A stretch of DNA of 64,000 bases from Sphingobium cyanobacteriorum (GTDB taxonomy: Bacteria > Pseudomonadota > Alphaproteobacteria > Sphingomonadales > Sphingomonadaceae). Numbering within the stretch: the stretch's first letter is position 1; every line of letters begins with the position of its first letter. Made by a program: the position numbers and the translations under genes. Positions 1-6,622 of the stretch are shown here, piece by piece. Location of the stretch: positions 558,001 through 622,000 of the forward strand of contig NZ_JAUQOM010000002.1 of assembly GCF_030580935.1 (NCBI RefSeq), given 5' to 3'. A model generated the notes under the pieces. It made no database searches. It was not told the origin of the DNA and saw only the letters and a list, made by a program, of their open reading frames with translations.

Positions 1-502
1 GCGGGATGCGGGCGCTGGTGCCGGTGGTGATGAAGCCGGCGATCGGCACGAAGGCGATGGCGGCGACGACGCCGGCGGTGCCGGTGGTGCCCTTGTCATC
101 GAAGCTGCCGGTCAGGCGGATCTGGTTGCCGTTGACGCGGGTGTAGAGGACGCGGCCGGTGATCCGGCCCGATTTGCCCCACATGCCCTTGTTGCGGACA
201 TCGGTGATTTCGCCGGTGACGGGGCTGCCGCGTGGAATCACGGCCTGGCCGTTGAGGCTTACGGTTTCGGCGACTTCGAGCTGGACACGCTGGCCGACGC
301 GCAATTTCTTGCCTTCAGTGGTCAGCGGTTCGGCGGTCTTGAGCGCGATCTGCACGCCGGCACGCAGGATGTTGCCGCCGGGTGTGGCGACGATCGTAGC
401 AACCGGCGTGGCAACAGGCGTGGCCGGCGCGACCTGGGCGAGGACGGACGGCGCGCAGGCGGACAGCAGCGCGCCGAGAATGGCGCGGGAAACGAAATGC
501 AT
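1..502 (-). CDS. hypothetical exported protein (3' end outside window)
   Basis: The frame opens with an ATG at 502 and runs off the left edge, so only the first 167 residues are visible. A short hydrophobic signal peptide (MHFVSRAILGALLSACAPS, then a likely cleavage after LAQ) is followed by an Ala/Pro/Thr-rich stretch and a basic beta-rich region containing VAETVSLNGQAVIPRGSPV and GKSGRITGRVLYTRVNG. I do not recognise a named family; the pattern suggests a small periplasmic beta-sandwich protein. It is transcribed away from the phage-like cluster that starts at 755, so it is probably not part of it. The product call is weak, but the reading frame is convincing. Confidence 0.6.
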   Translation of the reverse strand, partial: MHFVSRAILGALLSACAPSVLAQVAPATPVATPVATIVATPGGNILRAGVQIALKTAEPLTTEGKKLRVGQRVQLEVAETVSLNGQAVIPRGSPVTGEITDVRNKGMWGKSGRITGRVLYTRVNGNQIRLTGSFDDKGTTGTAGVVAAIAFVPIAGFITTGTSARIP

Positions 503-707
503 TGATACCCCCCAAAAAGAGTCGCAGCTCCCCCGAGCTGAGGCGGAGGTGGTGCTATTCGCCGGAGCCGTCGTCAAGCGATAAATAGTTGATCCATATT
601 GATGTTTACGGGCGGGCGGGCCGGTGGCGGGCGCCATGCCTGCTTTTGCCGCGACGCTGCCTGTTTCAGGGCGGCGCAGGAGAGGGCGGCGCGGGGATTT
701 TCGGGAA

Positions 708-731
708 GGTCGCCTTGGGGCGGCCTTTTTT
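708..731 (+). terminator. terminator-like hairpin before terL
   Basis: Bases 708-714 pair with 719-725 (7 bp, one G-U) around a 4-nt loop and are followed directly by six T (726-731). The hairpin lies 23 nt before the start codon of the terminase gene, with no convincing gene upstream on this strand. It may therefore be a leader attenuator rather than the end of a gene. Confidence 0.5.
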
Positions 732-754
732 GTGCGCCACTGCGGGGGAGGGCG

Positions 755-2068
755 ATGGAGGTTTCGGATCGGGAATGGCTGGGCGGCGCGGAGGCGGCGC
801 TGTGGGCGCGGTTGCGGGCGGGGTTGACCCCGGCGGCGGCGGAGCGGCTGGCGCGGCACTGGGCTTTCCTGGCGCGGCCGGCGCAGCTTGCCCCGGCGGG
901 CGACTGGCGCATCTGGCTGATGCTGGCGGGGCGCGGTTTCGGCAAGACGCGCGCCGGGGCGGAATGGGTGCGCGCCATTGCGGAGGGTGATCCCGGCGCG
1001 CGGATCGCGCTGGTCGGCGCGACGCTGGGCGAGGCGCGCAGCGTGATGGTGGAGGGGGAGAGCGGGTTGATGGCGATTGCGCCCTGGTGGGCGCGGCCGG
1101 ACTATGCCCCGGCGCTGCGGCGGTTGCGCTGGCCCAATGGCGCGGAGGCGCGGCTGTTCGGCGCGGCCGAGCCGGAGGCGCTGCGCGGGCCGCAGTTCAG
1201 CCATGGCTGGGCCGACGAAATCGCCAAATGGGCGAGCGGGGAGGCGGCGTGGGACAATCTGATGCTGGGGATGCGGCTGGGGGCGGCGCCGCGCGTGCTG
1301 GCGACGACGACGCCGCGCCCGGTGCCGCTGGTGCGGGCGCTGGTGGCGCGGGAGGGTGCGGACGTGGTGGTGACGCGGGGGCGGACGGCGGACAATGACG
1401 CGAACCTGGCCCCCGGCTTCGTCGCGGCGATGGCGGCGGCCTATGGCGGCACGCGACTGGGGCGGCAGGAACTGGACGGCGAACTGATCGAGGAGGCAGA
1501 CGGCGCGCTGTGGACCCGCGACCTGATCGAGCGGTGCCGGGTGGCGCATGTGCCGGGTGTGCTGGCGCGGGTGGTGGTGGCGGTCGATCCGCCCGCGACC
1601 GCCGGTGGCGACGCCTGCGGCATCGTGGTGGCGGGGCTGGGCGGCGACGGGCGCGGCTATGTGATCGCGGACGCGAGCGTCGAGGGGATGCGGCCCGAAG
1701 GCTGGGCGCGGGCGGTGGCGGCGGCCGCGATGGTGCATGGCGCGGACAAGGTGGTGGCCGAGGCGAATAATGGCGGGCAGATGGTGGAAAGCGTGCTGCG
1801 CGCGGCGGAGGCGACGCTGCCGGTGAAGCTGGTCCACGCATCGCGGGGGAAAGCCGCGCGGGCGGAGCCGGTGGCGGCCTTGTATGAAGCCGGGCGGGTG
1901 ATGCACCGGGGCGCTTTCCCGATGCTGGAGGACGAGATGTGCGGATTGCTGGCCGGCGGGGGATATGTGGGGCCGGGGCGATCGCCGGACCGGGCGGATG
2001 CCTTGGTGTGGGCGATGAGCGAACTGATGCTGGGGCGGACCGGGGAAGCGCGGGTCAGGGGGATGTGA
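755..2068 (+). CDS. terL: phage/GTA large terminase subunit
   Basis: ATPase-nuclease motor that packages DNA into preformed heads. The 437-residue protein has a non-classical Walker A (AGRGFGKT, residues 58-65) near the N-terminus. The DEIAKW segment lies in the region where the ATPase carboxylates are expected. The C-terminal half contains VVVAVDPPATAGGDACGIVV and a late DRADALVWA, the acidic positions expected of the RNase H-like nuclease. The ATG at 755 was chosen because a purine-rich ribosome site (GGGGAGGG) precedes it. Longer upstream frames run through the hairpin at 708-731. It is the first gene of the cluster and is most like GTA gp2. No small terminase is recognisable upstream. Confidence 0.93.
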   Translation: MEVSDREWLGGAEAALWARLRAGLTPAAAERLARHWAFLARPAQLAPAGDWRIWLMLAGRGFGKTRAGAEWVRAIAEGDPGARIALVGATLGEARSVMVEGESGLMAIAPWWARPDYAPALRRLRWPNGAEARLFGAAEPEALRGPQFSHGWADEIAKWASGEAAWDNLMLGMRLGAAPRVLATTTPRPVPLVRALVAREGADVVVTRGRTADNDANLAPGFVAAMAAAYGGTRLGRQELDGELIEEADGALWTRDLIERCRVAHVPGVLARVVVAVDPPATAGGDACGIVVAGLGGDGRGYVIADASVEGMRPEGWARAVAAAAMVHGADKVVAEANNGGQMVESVLRAAEATLPVKLVHASRGKAARAEPVAALYEAGRVMHRGAFPMLEDEMCGLLAGGGYVGPGRSPDRADALVWAMSELMLGRTGEARVRGM

Positions 2069-2197
2069 GGCAGGTCGCCGCAGCGCCGCGCGTGGGGTGA
2101 GGGAGGGAGATGGGGGTCCGCTTGCGCGGGAATGACGGATGAGGGAACCCCCGGCCCGACTGTATCGTTTTTCGTGGCGGTATCAGGAGTATGGACG

Positions 2198-2536
2198 ATG
2201 AAGGCGATCAAGTGGATGGCGGTGGCAGTGGGCGTTTCCCTCGTGGCGACGCCGGTGATGGCGGCGCGGCTGAGTGGCAAGGAGCAGGCGCGGGTGGCGC
2301 GGGCTGCGCCGCGCGATCGGGACGATGTGCGCTATTGCCTGCTCAAGGCCAAGAAAGGCCGCGACAAGGGCACGGTGATCGGCGCGGCTGGCGGTGCGGG
2401 TGTTGGCCTGCTGGCCGGTGGCGGGCTGGGCGAGACATTGCTGGGCGCGGGCGCGGGTGCGCTGGCGGGCCGGGTGATCGGCAAGAGCGAGGGGACGAAC
2501 TCCGCCTGCGACCGGGTGCTGGCGCGCAACAGGTAA
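2198..2536 (+). CDS. glycine-zipper exported protein between terL and portal
   Basis: A 112-residue protein with a signal peptide (MKAIKWMAVAVGVSLVATPV, cleavage near MAA). The mature part has a basic, Arg-rich segment and then a long run of small residues with GxxxG spacing (about residues 61-98), typical of glycine-zipper proteins that associate with or insert into membranes. Two Cys (YCLL and ACDR) could form a disulfide. The ribosome site is CAGGAG. No GTA or phage family is recognised, so it looks like an accessory gene placed between the packaging motor and the portal. A role in the cell envelope or in particle release is conceivable but unsupported. Confidence 0.7.
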   Translation: MKAIKWMAVAVGVSLVATPVMAARLSGKEQARVARAAPRDRDDVRYCLLKAKKGRDKGTVIGAAGGAGVGLLAGGGLGETLLGAGAGALAGRVIGKSEGTNSACDRVLARNR

Positions 2537-2600
2537 ATTGTTGGCGGCGGTGCGCCGCCTCTCCAAGTTTCGGTAAGCGGCTTTGCCGCCAACCTTCACT

Positions 2601-2630
2601 ATCCTCTCCCCCGGTGGGGAGAGGATTTTT
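2601..2630 (+). terminator. 11-bp hairpin with T tail before portal gene
   Basis: Bases 2601-2611 and 2616-2626 form a perfect 11-bp stem around a 4-nt loop, followed by T to 2630. It follows the glycine-zipper gene by 64 nt and ends 19 nt before the portal start codon. The core belongs to the same pyrimidine/purine palindrome family as 6544-6570 and 23891-23918. Confidence 0.6.
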
Positions 2631-2649
2631 GCGTTCTGGGGATGCTCAT

Positions 2650-3777
2650 ATGAAATGGTTCGGGACGAAAGCGGCCGCATCGGGCGATGCGCGGCCGGTG
2701 CTGGCGCGTGCCTGGGGGACGGGGGCGGTGGCGCTGGGCGAGTGGCCGGCCAGTTATGAGGCGCAATTGCGCGCCGGGGTGATGGGCAATCCGATCGCGC
2801 AGCGGGCGATGCGGCTGGTGTCGGAGGGCGCGGGCGCCTGTGCGCTGAAAGTGCGCGGGGTGGAAGACGGGCGCCGGGTGCTGGCGCTGGTCGGGCGGGC
2901 GTCGGCCGGGCAGGGGCTGGTGGAGACGCTGGCCTGTCACCTGCTGCTGCATGGCAATGGCTATGTCCAGGTGATGGCTGGCGCCGACGGCACGCCGGCC
3001 GAGCTGTTCGCGCTGCGGCCTGAGCGGGTTTCGGTCGAGGCCGATGCGCGGGGGTGGCCGATGGCCTATCTCTATCGGGTGGGGGAGAGCGTGACGCGCT
3101 TGTCGCCGGAGGATGGCGCGGGGCGCACGAACCTGTTGCATATCAAGGCGCTGCATCCGCTGGACGATCATTATGGGCTGGGCTGCGTGGGGGCGGCGGC
3201 GGGCGCGGTGGCGATCCACAATGCAGCGGCGGTGTGGAACAAGGCGCTGCTCGACAATGCGGCCCGGCCATCCGGCGCGATGGTCTATGATCCGGGCGAC
3301 GGATCGGTGCTGTCGCCCGACCAGTTCGAGCGGGTCAAGCGCGAGATGGAGGCGGCCTTTGCGGGCGCGGCCAATGCCGGGCGGCCGATGCTGCTGGAGG
3401 GCGGGCTGTCGTGGCGGCCGATGAGCCTGACGCCCGCCGAGATGGATTTCGTGGGGCTGAAGGCGGCGGCGGCGCGGGAGATTGCACTGGCCTTTGGCGT
3501 GCCGCCGATGCTGATGGGGCTGCCCGGCGACAATAGCTACGCCAATTATCGCGAGGCGAACAAGGCGCTGTGGCGGCAGGCGATCCTGCCGCTGGTGGCG
3601 AAGATTTGCGCGGGGTTGAGCCAGGGCTTGAGCGGCTGGTGGCCGGGCGTCGTGGTGGAGGCGGACCTGGACGCGGTGCCGGCGCTGGCGGACGAGCGGA
3701 CGATGCTGTGGGAGCGGGTGGCGGCGGCGGATTTCCTGAGCGCGGACGAGAAGAAGGCGATGCTGGGCATCGGGTGA
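2650..3777 (+). CDS. HK97-family portal protein
   Basis: Dodecameric ring at one vertex of the head through which DNA enters; it also nucleates capsid assembly. At 375 residues it is typical of GTA gp3 and HK97-type portals. Family features include LLHGNGYVQV (about 98-108), an NPIAQRAMRLV segment near the start, and the conserved C-terminal block with EIALAFGVPPMLMGL followed by NYREANKALW. The ATG at 2650 starts MKWFGTK and has a weak GGGGA site. Longer frames would read back through the hairpin at 2601-2630. It is followed after 11 nt by the small membrane protein at 3789. Confidence 0.95.
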   Translation: MKWFGTKAAASGDARPVLARAWGTGAVALGEWPASYEAQLRAGVMGNPIAQRAMRLVSEGAGACALKVRGVEDGRRVLALVGRASAGQGLVETLACHLLLHGNGYVQVMAGADGTPAELFALRPERVSVEADARGWPMAYLYRVGESVTRLSPEDGAGRTNLLHIKALHPLDDHYGLGCVGAAAGAVAIHNAAAVWNKALLDNAARPSGAMVYDPGDGSVLSPDQFERVKREMEAAFAGAANAGRPMLLEGGLSWRPMSLTPAEMDFVGLKAAAAREIALAFGVPPMLMGLPGDNSYANYREANKALWRQAILPLVAKICAGLSQGLSGWWPGVVVEADLDAVPALADERTMLWERVAAADFLSADEKKAMLGIG

Positions 3778-3788
3778 GGGAGGCGGCG

Positions 3789-4097
3789 ATGAAAGAGGAG
3801 ATGCTGGCGCGGCTGGTGGCGCAGGCGGAGGCGCGGCCGATGGACATGGTGATGATCCGCGCGCTGATCGAGGAGGCGAGCGACCTGGGCGCGGGGCGGG
3901 CGCTGGAGCGGCTGGGGCTGAGCGACCGGCGCGCGCAGGGCGATGTGCGGGAGCTGCGCGAGCTGCTGTCCGCCTGGCGCGACGCGAAGAAGGCGGCGCG
4001 CGGGGCGGTGATCGGCTGGGCGGTGCGGATCGCCATGGCGCTCGTGCTTTTGGGGGTGGCGGTGAAGATGGGGTTGCTGGGGCTGGTCAGGGCATGA
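3789..4097 (+). CDS. small DUF6127-like membrane protein (GTA g3.5 position)
   Basis: A 102-residue protein made of helical, charged segments (about 1-78) with one C-terminal membrane helix (GWAVRIAMALVLLGVAVKMG). It occupies the place of the small membrane protein found between portal and protease in Rhodobacter-type GTAs (g3.5). It overlaps the protease start by 4 nt (ATGA), so the two are probably translationally coupled. I assign it to the DUF6127 type from memory of its layout, not from a search. Its role is unknown; anchoring assembly to the membrane is one possibility. Confidence 0.72.
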   Translation: MKEEMLARLVAQAEARPMDMVMIRALIEEASDLGAGRALERLGLSDRRAQGDVRELRELLSAWRDAKKAARGAVIGWAVRIAMALVLLGVAVKMGLLGLVRA

Positions 4098-4543
4098 GCG
4101 GGGGCGATATACGCTTTGCCGGCTATGCGGCGATATTCGACCGGGTGGACCGGGGTGGTGACGTGGTGCGGGCGGGGGCGTTTGGCGCGGTGGCGGCGGC
4201 GGACGTGCCTTTGCTGTGGCAGCATGGGCCGGGCAGCGTGATCGGCACGGTCGAGAGCGCGCGGGAGGACAAGCGCGGGCTGCGCGTGATCGGGCGCGTG
4301 TCGCGGCGGACGGCGGCCGGGCGGGCGGCGGCGGCGGCGCTGGCGAGCGGGGCGCTCAACGGGCTGTCGTTCGGATACCGGGTGCGGGCGGCGCGGGGAG
4401 CGGGGCCGCGCGAGTTGCTGGCGCTGGAGCTGGTGGAGGTGAGTTTGGTGACGCATCCGATGCAGGATTTGGCGCGGGTGGTGGCGGTGGAGGGGGGTGT
4501 CAGGAACAAAATGGAAGGCGAGGGATCGATAACGACTGTTTAA
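4094..4543 (+). CDS. HK97-family prohead protease
   Basis: Serine protease that matures the capsid by trimming the N-terminal scaffold arm of the capsid protein. The 149-residue sequence has the family triad pattern: His44 in LLWQHG, Ser92 in LNGLSFGY and an acidic residue in ELVEVSLVTHPM (Glu115 likely). The opening RFAGYAAIFDRVDRGGDVV is characteristic. The start overlaps the previous stop by 4 nt. It is shorter than HK97 gp4 but normal for GTA gp4. Unlike the usual order, the capsid gene does not follow at once: an AT-rich two-gene cassette intervenes. Confidence 0.93.
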   Translation: MSGGDIRFAGYAAIFDRVDRGGDVVRAGAFGAVAAADVPLLWQHGPGSVIGTVESAREDKRGLRVIGRVSRRTAAGRAAAAALASGALNGLSFGYRVRAARGAGPRELLALELVEVSLVTHPMQDLARVVAVEGGVRNKMEGEGSITTV

Positions 4544-4562
4544 GAGTTTAGAGCGAGCATAT

Positions 4563-4574
4563 TGACCATGGTCA
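4563..4574. promoter_or_regulatory. 12-bp perfect palindrome upstream of the AT-rich cassette
   Basis: TGACCATGGTCA is a perfect 12-bp palindrome 28 nt before the ATG at 4603. Its left part is also a fair -35 box (TTGACC at 4562). A weak -10-like AAGGAT lies 18 nt further on, so an operator overlapping a promoter is plausible. No regulator gene is adjacent. Confidence 0.4.
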
Positions 4575-4602
4575 GATTCCTCGTCAAGGATCGCTACCTG
4601 AA

Positions 4603-4917
4603 ATGCAAATTCACTTGATTCTAGGCCTGAATGGCCCTTCGAGCGTCGAAACGCTTGGGAATAATATAGAAAAATTATATCCGACGAGGAGTCGTGCTCT
4701 GAATGGAAAGCCAGCCTGGCTGGTTGCAGACGACGCGCCTGCAAGAATTGTGTCAGACAGACTGGGAATCAATGCTGGTGAGGGTGGGATTGCTGCCCTT
4801 GTAACCACGATAGCCGATTATTTCGGGCGTGCTGAACCTGAGCTGTGGACGTGGATCAAGGTTCAGTGGGAATCGGCATCTGATGGTTCGACGGACAAGC
4901 CCGCAGACGCCGCCTAA
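4603..4917 (+). CDS. hypothetical protein, possible Cas2/SinR-like fold
   Basis: A 104-residue soluble protein, visibly poorer in GC than its neighbours and using codons such as TTG, ATA and AAT that are rare around it. Predicted order: a strand (IHLILGL), a helix (SVETLGNNIEKLYP), a strand through PAWLVADD, a helix (ARIVSDRLG), a strand (IAALVTTIADYFG) and an end with LWTWIK. This beta-alpha-beta order, with a WLV strand and a terminal Trp-rich element, recalls small SinR/Cas2-like ferredoxin folds. That is an impression by eye, not a family match. There is no clear ribosome site. It overlaps the next gene by 35 nt. Confidence 0.6.
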   Translation: MQIHLILGLNGPSSVETLGNNIEKLYPTRSRALNGKPAWLVADDAPARIVSDRLGINAGEGGIAALVTTIADYFGRAEPELWTWIKVQWESASDGSTDKPADAA

Positions 4918-5266
4918 TCAAGCTACGCCAAGCGAGCAGCCGCTTGTCACGCCCGCATTAGGGGCGATGCCTGAAATGTTACTTGCGTTGCAACAAGCGC
5001 AAGCAGCCCAGGCTTTGAATTCAGAATGCGCGGCGATCCGACAGGAATTGGGAATATTGAAGGCCGAAGTTGCAAATGCAAAGACGGCTATCGATGAAAG
5101 TGCCAAGGACATATCGGGTATCAAGCGTGTCCATCATATAGTGGTTGGTGCTTTTTTGGTCATTTCCGTGGCGTTGGGCTTGGTCTGGTGGGCCATTGGC
5201 GGAAAAGTGACGACTTTGTTGAAAATGGCTGATGAACGGCAAGTTGCTGACGACAAGAAAAAGTAA
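4883..5266 (+). CDS. coiled-coil single-pass membrane protein
   Basis: A 127-residue protein with a Pro/Thr/Gln-rich N-terminus and an alpha-helical heptad-like stretch (about 30-75; LLALQQAQAAQALNSE, then IRQELGILKAEVANAK). One membrane segment follows (VVGAFLVISVALGLVWWAIG) and the tail is Lys-rich. The ATG at 4883 (MVRRTSPQ) is the most likely start; MPEMLLAL further in is an alternative. It overlaps the preceding gene and shares its lower GC, so the two form one cassette inserted between protease and capsid. A soluble sensor paired with a membrane effector would be one reading of this arrangement, but nothing here proves a function. Confidence 0.65.
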   Translation: MVRRTSPQTPPNQATPSEQPLVTPALGAMPEMLLALQQAQAAQALNSECAAIRQELGILKAEVANAKTAIDESAKDISGIKRVHHIVVGAFLVISVALGLVWWAIGGKVTTLLKMADERQVADDKKK

Positions 5267-5293
5267 AAATCCAATAATTTATATTTCATCAAA

Positions 5294-5321
5294 GGCGGTC
5301 CCATTCGGGGCCGCCTTTTTT
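5294..5321 (+). terminator. intrinsic terminator before capsid gene
   Basis: Bases 5294-5302 pair with 5307-5315 (9 bp, one G-U) around a 4-nt loop, followed by six T (5316-5321). It closes the AT-rich cassette and ends 25 nt before the preferred capsid start at 5347. Confidence 0.75.
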
Positions 5322-5346
5322 CGTTTCTGCAAGCGGGAGAATGGGC

Positions 5347-6474
5347 ATGACGGATATGTTGGAAGCGCGGCTGGACGTGGTGGCGCAGGGGGAGCGGATC
5401 GAGGGGCTGGAGGGGGAGATTGCGGCGTTGAAGGGCGCTCTGCTGGCCGTCCAGCGGCCGGCGCTCGACGGGGTGAAGGGCGGGGCGCATGGACATTTTG
5501 GCGATCCGACGCGCAACGCTTTCGTCGAGCGCTATCTGCGGCAGGGGCTGGAAGCGGGGGTGGAGCTGAAAAGCTTTTCCGGCGCGACCGGCGCGGCGGG
5601 CGGCTATGCGGTGCCGCGCGAGATCGACCAGTTGATCGACACGACACTGAAAGCCATTTCGCCCATTCGCGGCATCGCCAATGTCGTGCGGACCGGCACG
5701 GCGGGATACCGCAAGCTGGTGAGCGCGGGCGGGATCGCGTCGGGATGGGCGAGCGAGACGGGCGCGCGGGCCGAGACGGCGACGCCGACCTTCAACGAGA
5801 TCGTGCCGCCTTCGGGCGAGCTGTTCGCCAATCCGGCCGCGTCCCAGGCGATGCTGGACGACGCGCAGTTCGATGTCGAGGGCTGGCTGGCCAGCGAGAT
5901 CGCCCGCGAATTCGCGGCGGCGGAGGGCAGCGCCTTCGTCAATGGCAATGGCACCAACAAGCCCAAGGGCTTCCTGACCTATACCACCACCAGCGAGGCG
6001 GACAGCGTGCGCGCGTTCGGATCGTTGCAATATGTGGCGTCGGGCGCGGCGGGCGCTTTTGTGGGGACGAACCCGCAGGATAAGCTCATTGATCTGGTCC
6101 AGAGCCTGCGCGCGCCCTATCGCCAGGGGGCGAGCTTCGTCATGAATTCGGCGACGCTGGCGGTGATCCGCAAGATGAAAACCACCGATGGCGCCTTCAT
6201 CTGGCAGCCGGGGCTGAGCGCGGCGCAGCCCGCGACCTTGCTGGGCTATCCGGTGGTCGAGGCGGAGGACATGCCCGACATTGCGGCGAACAGCCTGTCG
6301 ATCGCGTTCGGCAATTTCCAGATGGGCTATGTCATCGCCGAGCGGAGCGAGACGAGCATCCTGCGCGATCCGTTCAGCAACAAGCCGTTCGTGCATTTCT
6401 ACGCGGTCAAGCGGATCGGCGGCGGGGTGGCGAACAGCGAGGCCATTAAACTGATGAAGTTCGCCGCTTCGTGA
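5347..6474 (+). CDS. HK97-fold major capsid protein
   Basis: Main shell protein of the head (Phage_capsid type, GTA gp5). The 375-residue chain begins with a short coiled-coil delta-like arm (about 1-45, GERIEGLEGEIAALKGALL), presumably removed by the protease at 4094. The capsid core follows, with GGYAVPREIDQLI, a central E-loop/P-domain region and the conserved C-terminal LLGYPVVEAEDMP and IAFGNFQMGYVIAERS. The ATG at 5347 is preferred over 5341 because GGGAG is then 7 nt upstream. The gene is bracketed by terminator hairpins (5294-5321 and 6576-6604), so it may be transcribed as its own unit. Confidence 0.95.
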   Translation: MTDMLEARLDVVAQGERIEGLEGEIAALKGALLAVQRPALDGVKGGAHGHFGDPTRNAFVERYLRQGLEAGVELKSFSGATGAAGGYAVPREIDQLIDTTLKAISPIRGIANVVRTGTAGYRKLVSAGGIASGWASETGARAETATPTFNEIVPPSGELFANPAASQAMLDDAQFDVEGWLASEIAREFAAAEGSAFVNGNGTNKPKGFLTYTTTSEADSVRAFGSLQYVASGAAGAFVGTNPQDKLIDLVQSLRAPYRQGASFVMNSATLAVIRKMKTTDGAFIWQPGLSAAQPATLLGYPVVEAEDMPDIAANSLSIAFGNFQMGYVIAERSETSILRDPFSNKPFVHFYAVKRIGGGVANSEAIKLMKFAAS

Positions 6475-6543
6475 TGGCGGGAGGGGGGGGCGCCGTCCCC
6501 CTCTTTCAACTTCGCCTAACTCGCCGCGCGAGTAAGGCTGCGT

Positions 6544-6570
6544 ATCCTTCTCCCCCCAGGGGAGAAGGAT
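6544..6570. repeat. 12-bp perfect palindrome (dispersed family)
   Basis: Bases 6544-6555 and 6559-6570 are a perfect 12-bp inverted repeat with a 3-nt loop (arm ATCCTTCTCCCC). Close relatives occur at 2601-2626 and 23891-23918. It lies between the capsid stop and the terminator at 6576. Confidence 0.75.
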
Positions 6571-6575
6571 TGGTG

Positions 6576-6604
6576 GGGGGAGGCTTTGAGCCTCCCCCTT
6601 TTTT
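6576..6604 (+). terminator. intrinsic terminator after capsid gene
   Basis: A perfect 10-bp stem (6576-6585 with 6589-6598), a 3-nt loop and a run of six T (6599-6604). It is 102 nt past the capsid stop and 18 nt before the fibre start codon. Confidence 0.85.
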
Positions 6605-6622
6605 CATGGCGGGGAGCGGGGC

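Noticed and set aside
503..754. Small terminase gene before terL
   Set aside because: Frames in this stretch run through a hairpin and T run and show no helix-turn-helix or other terminase feature.
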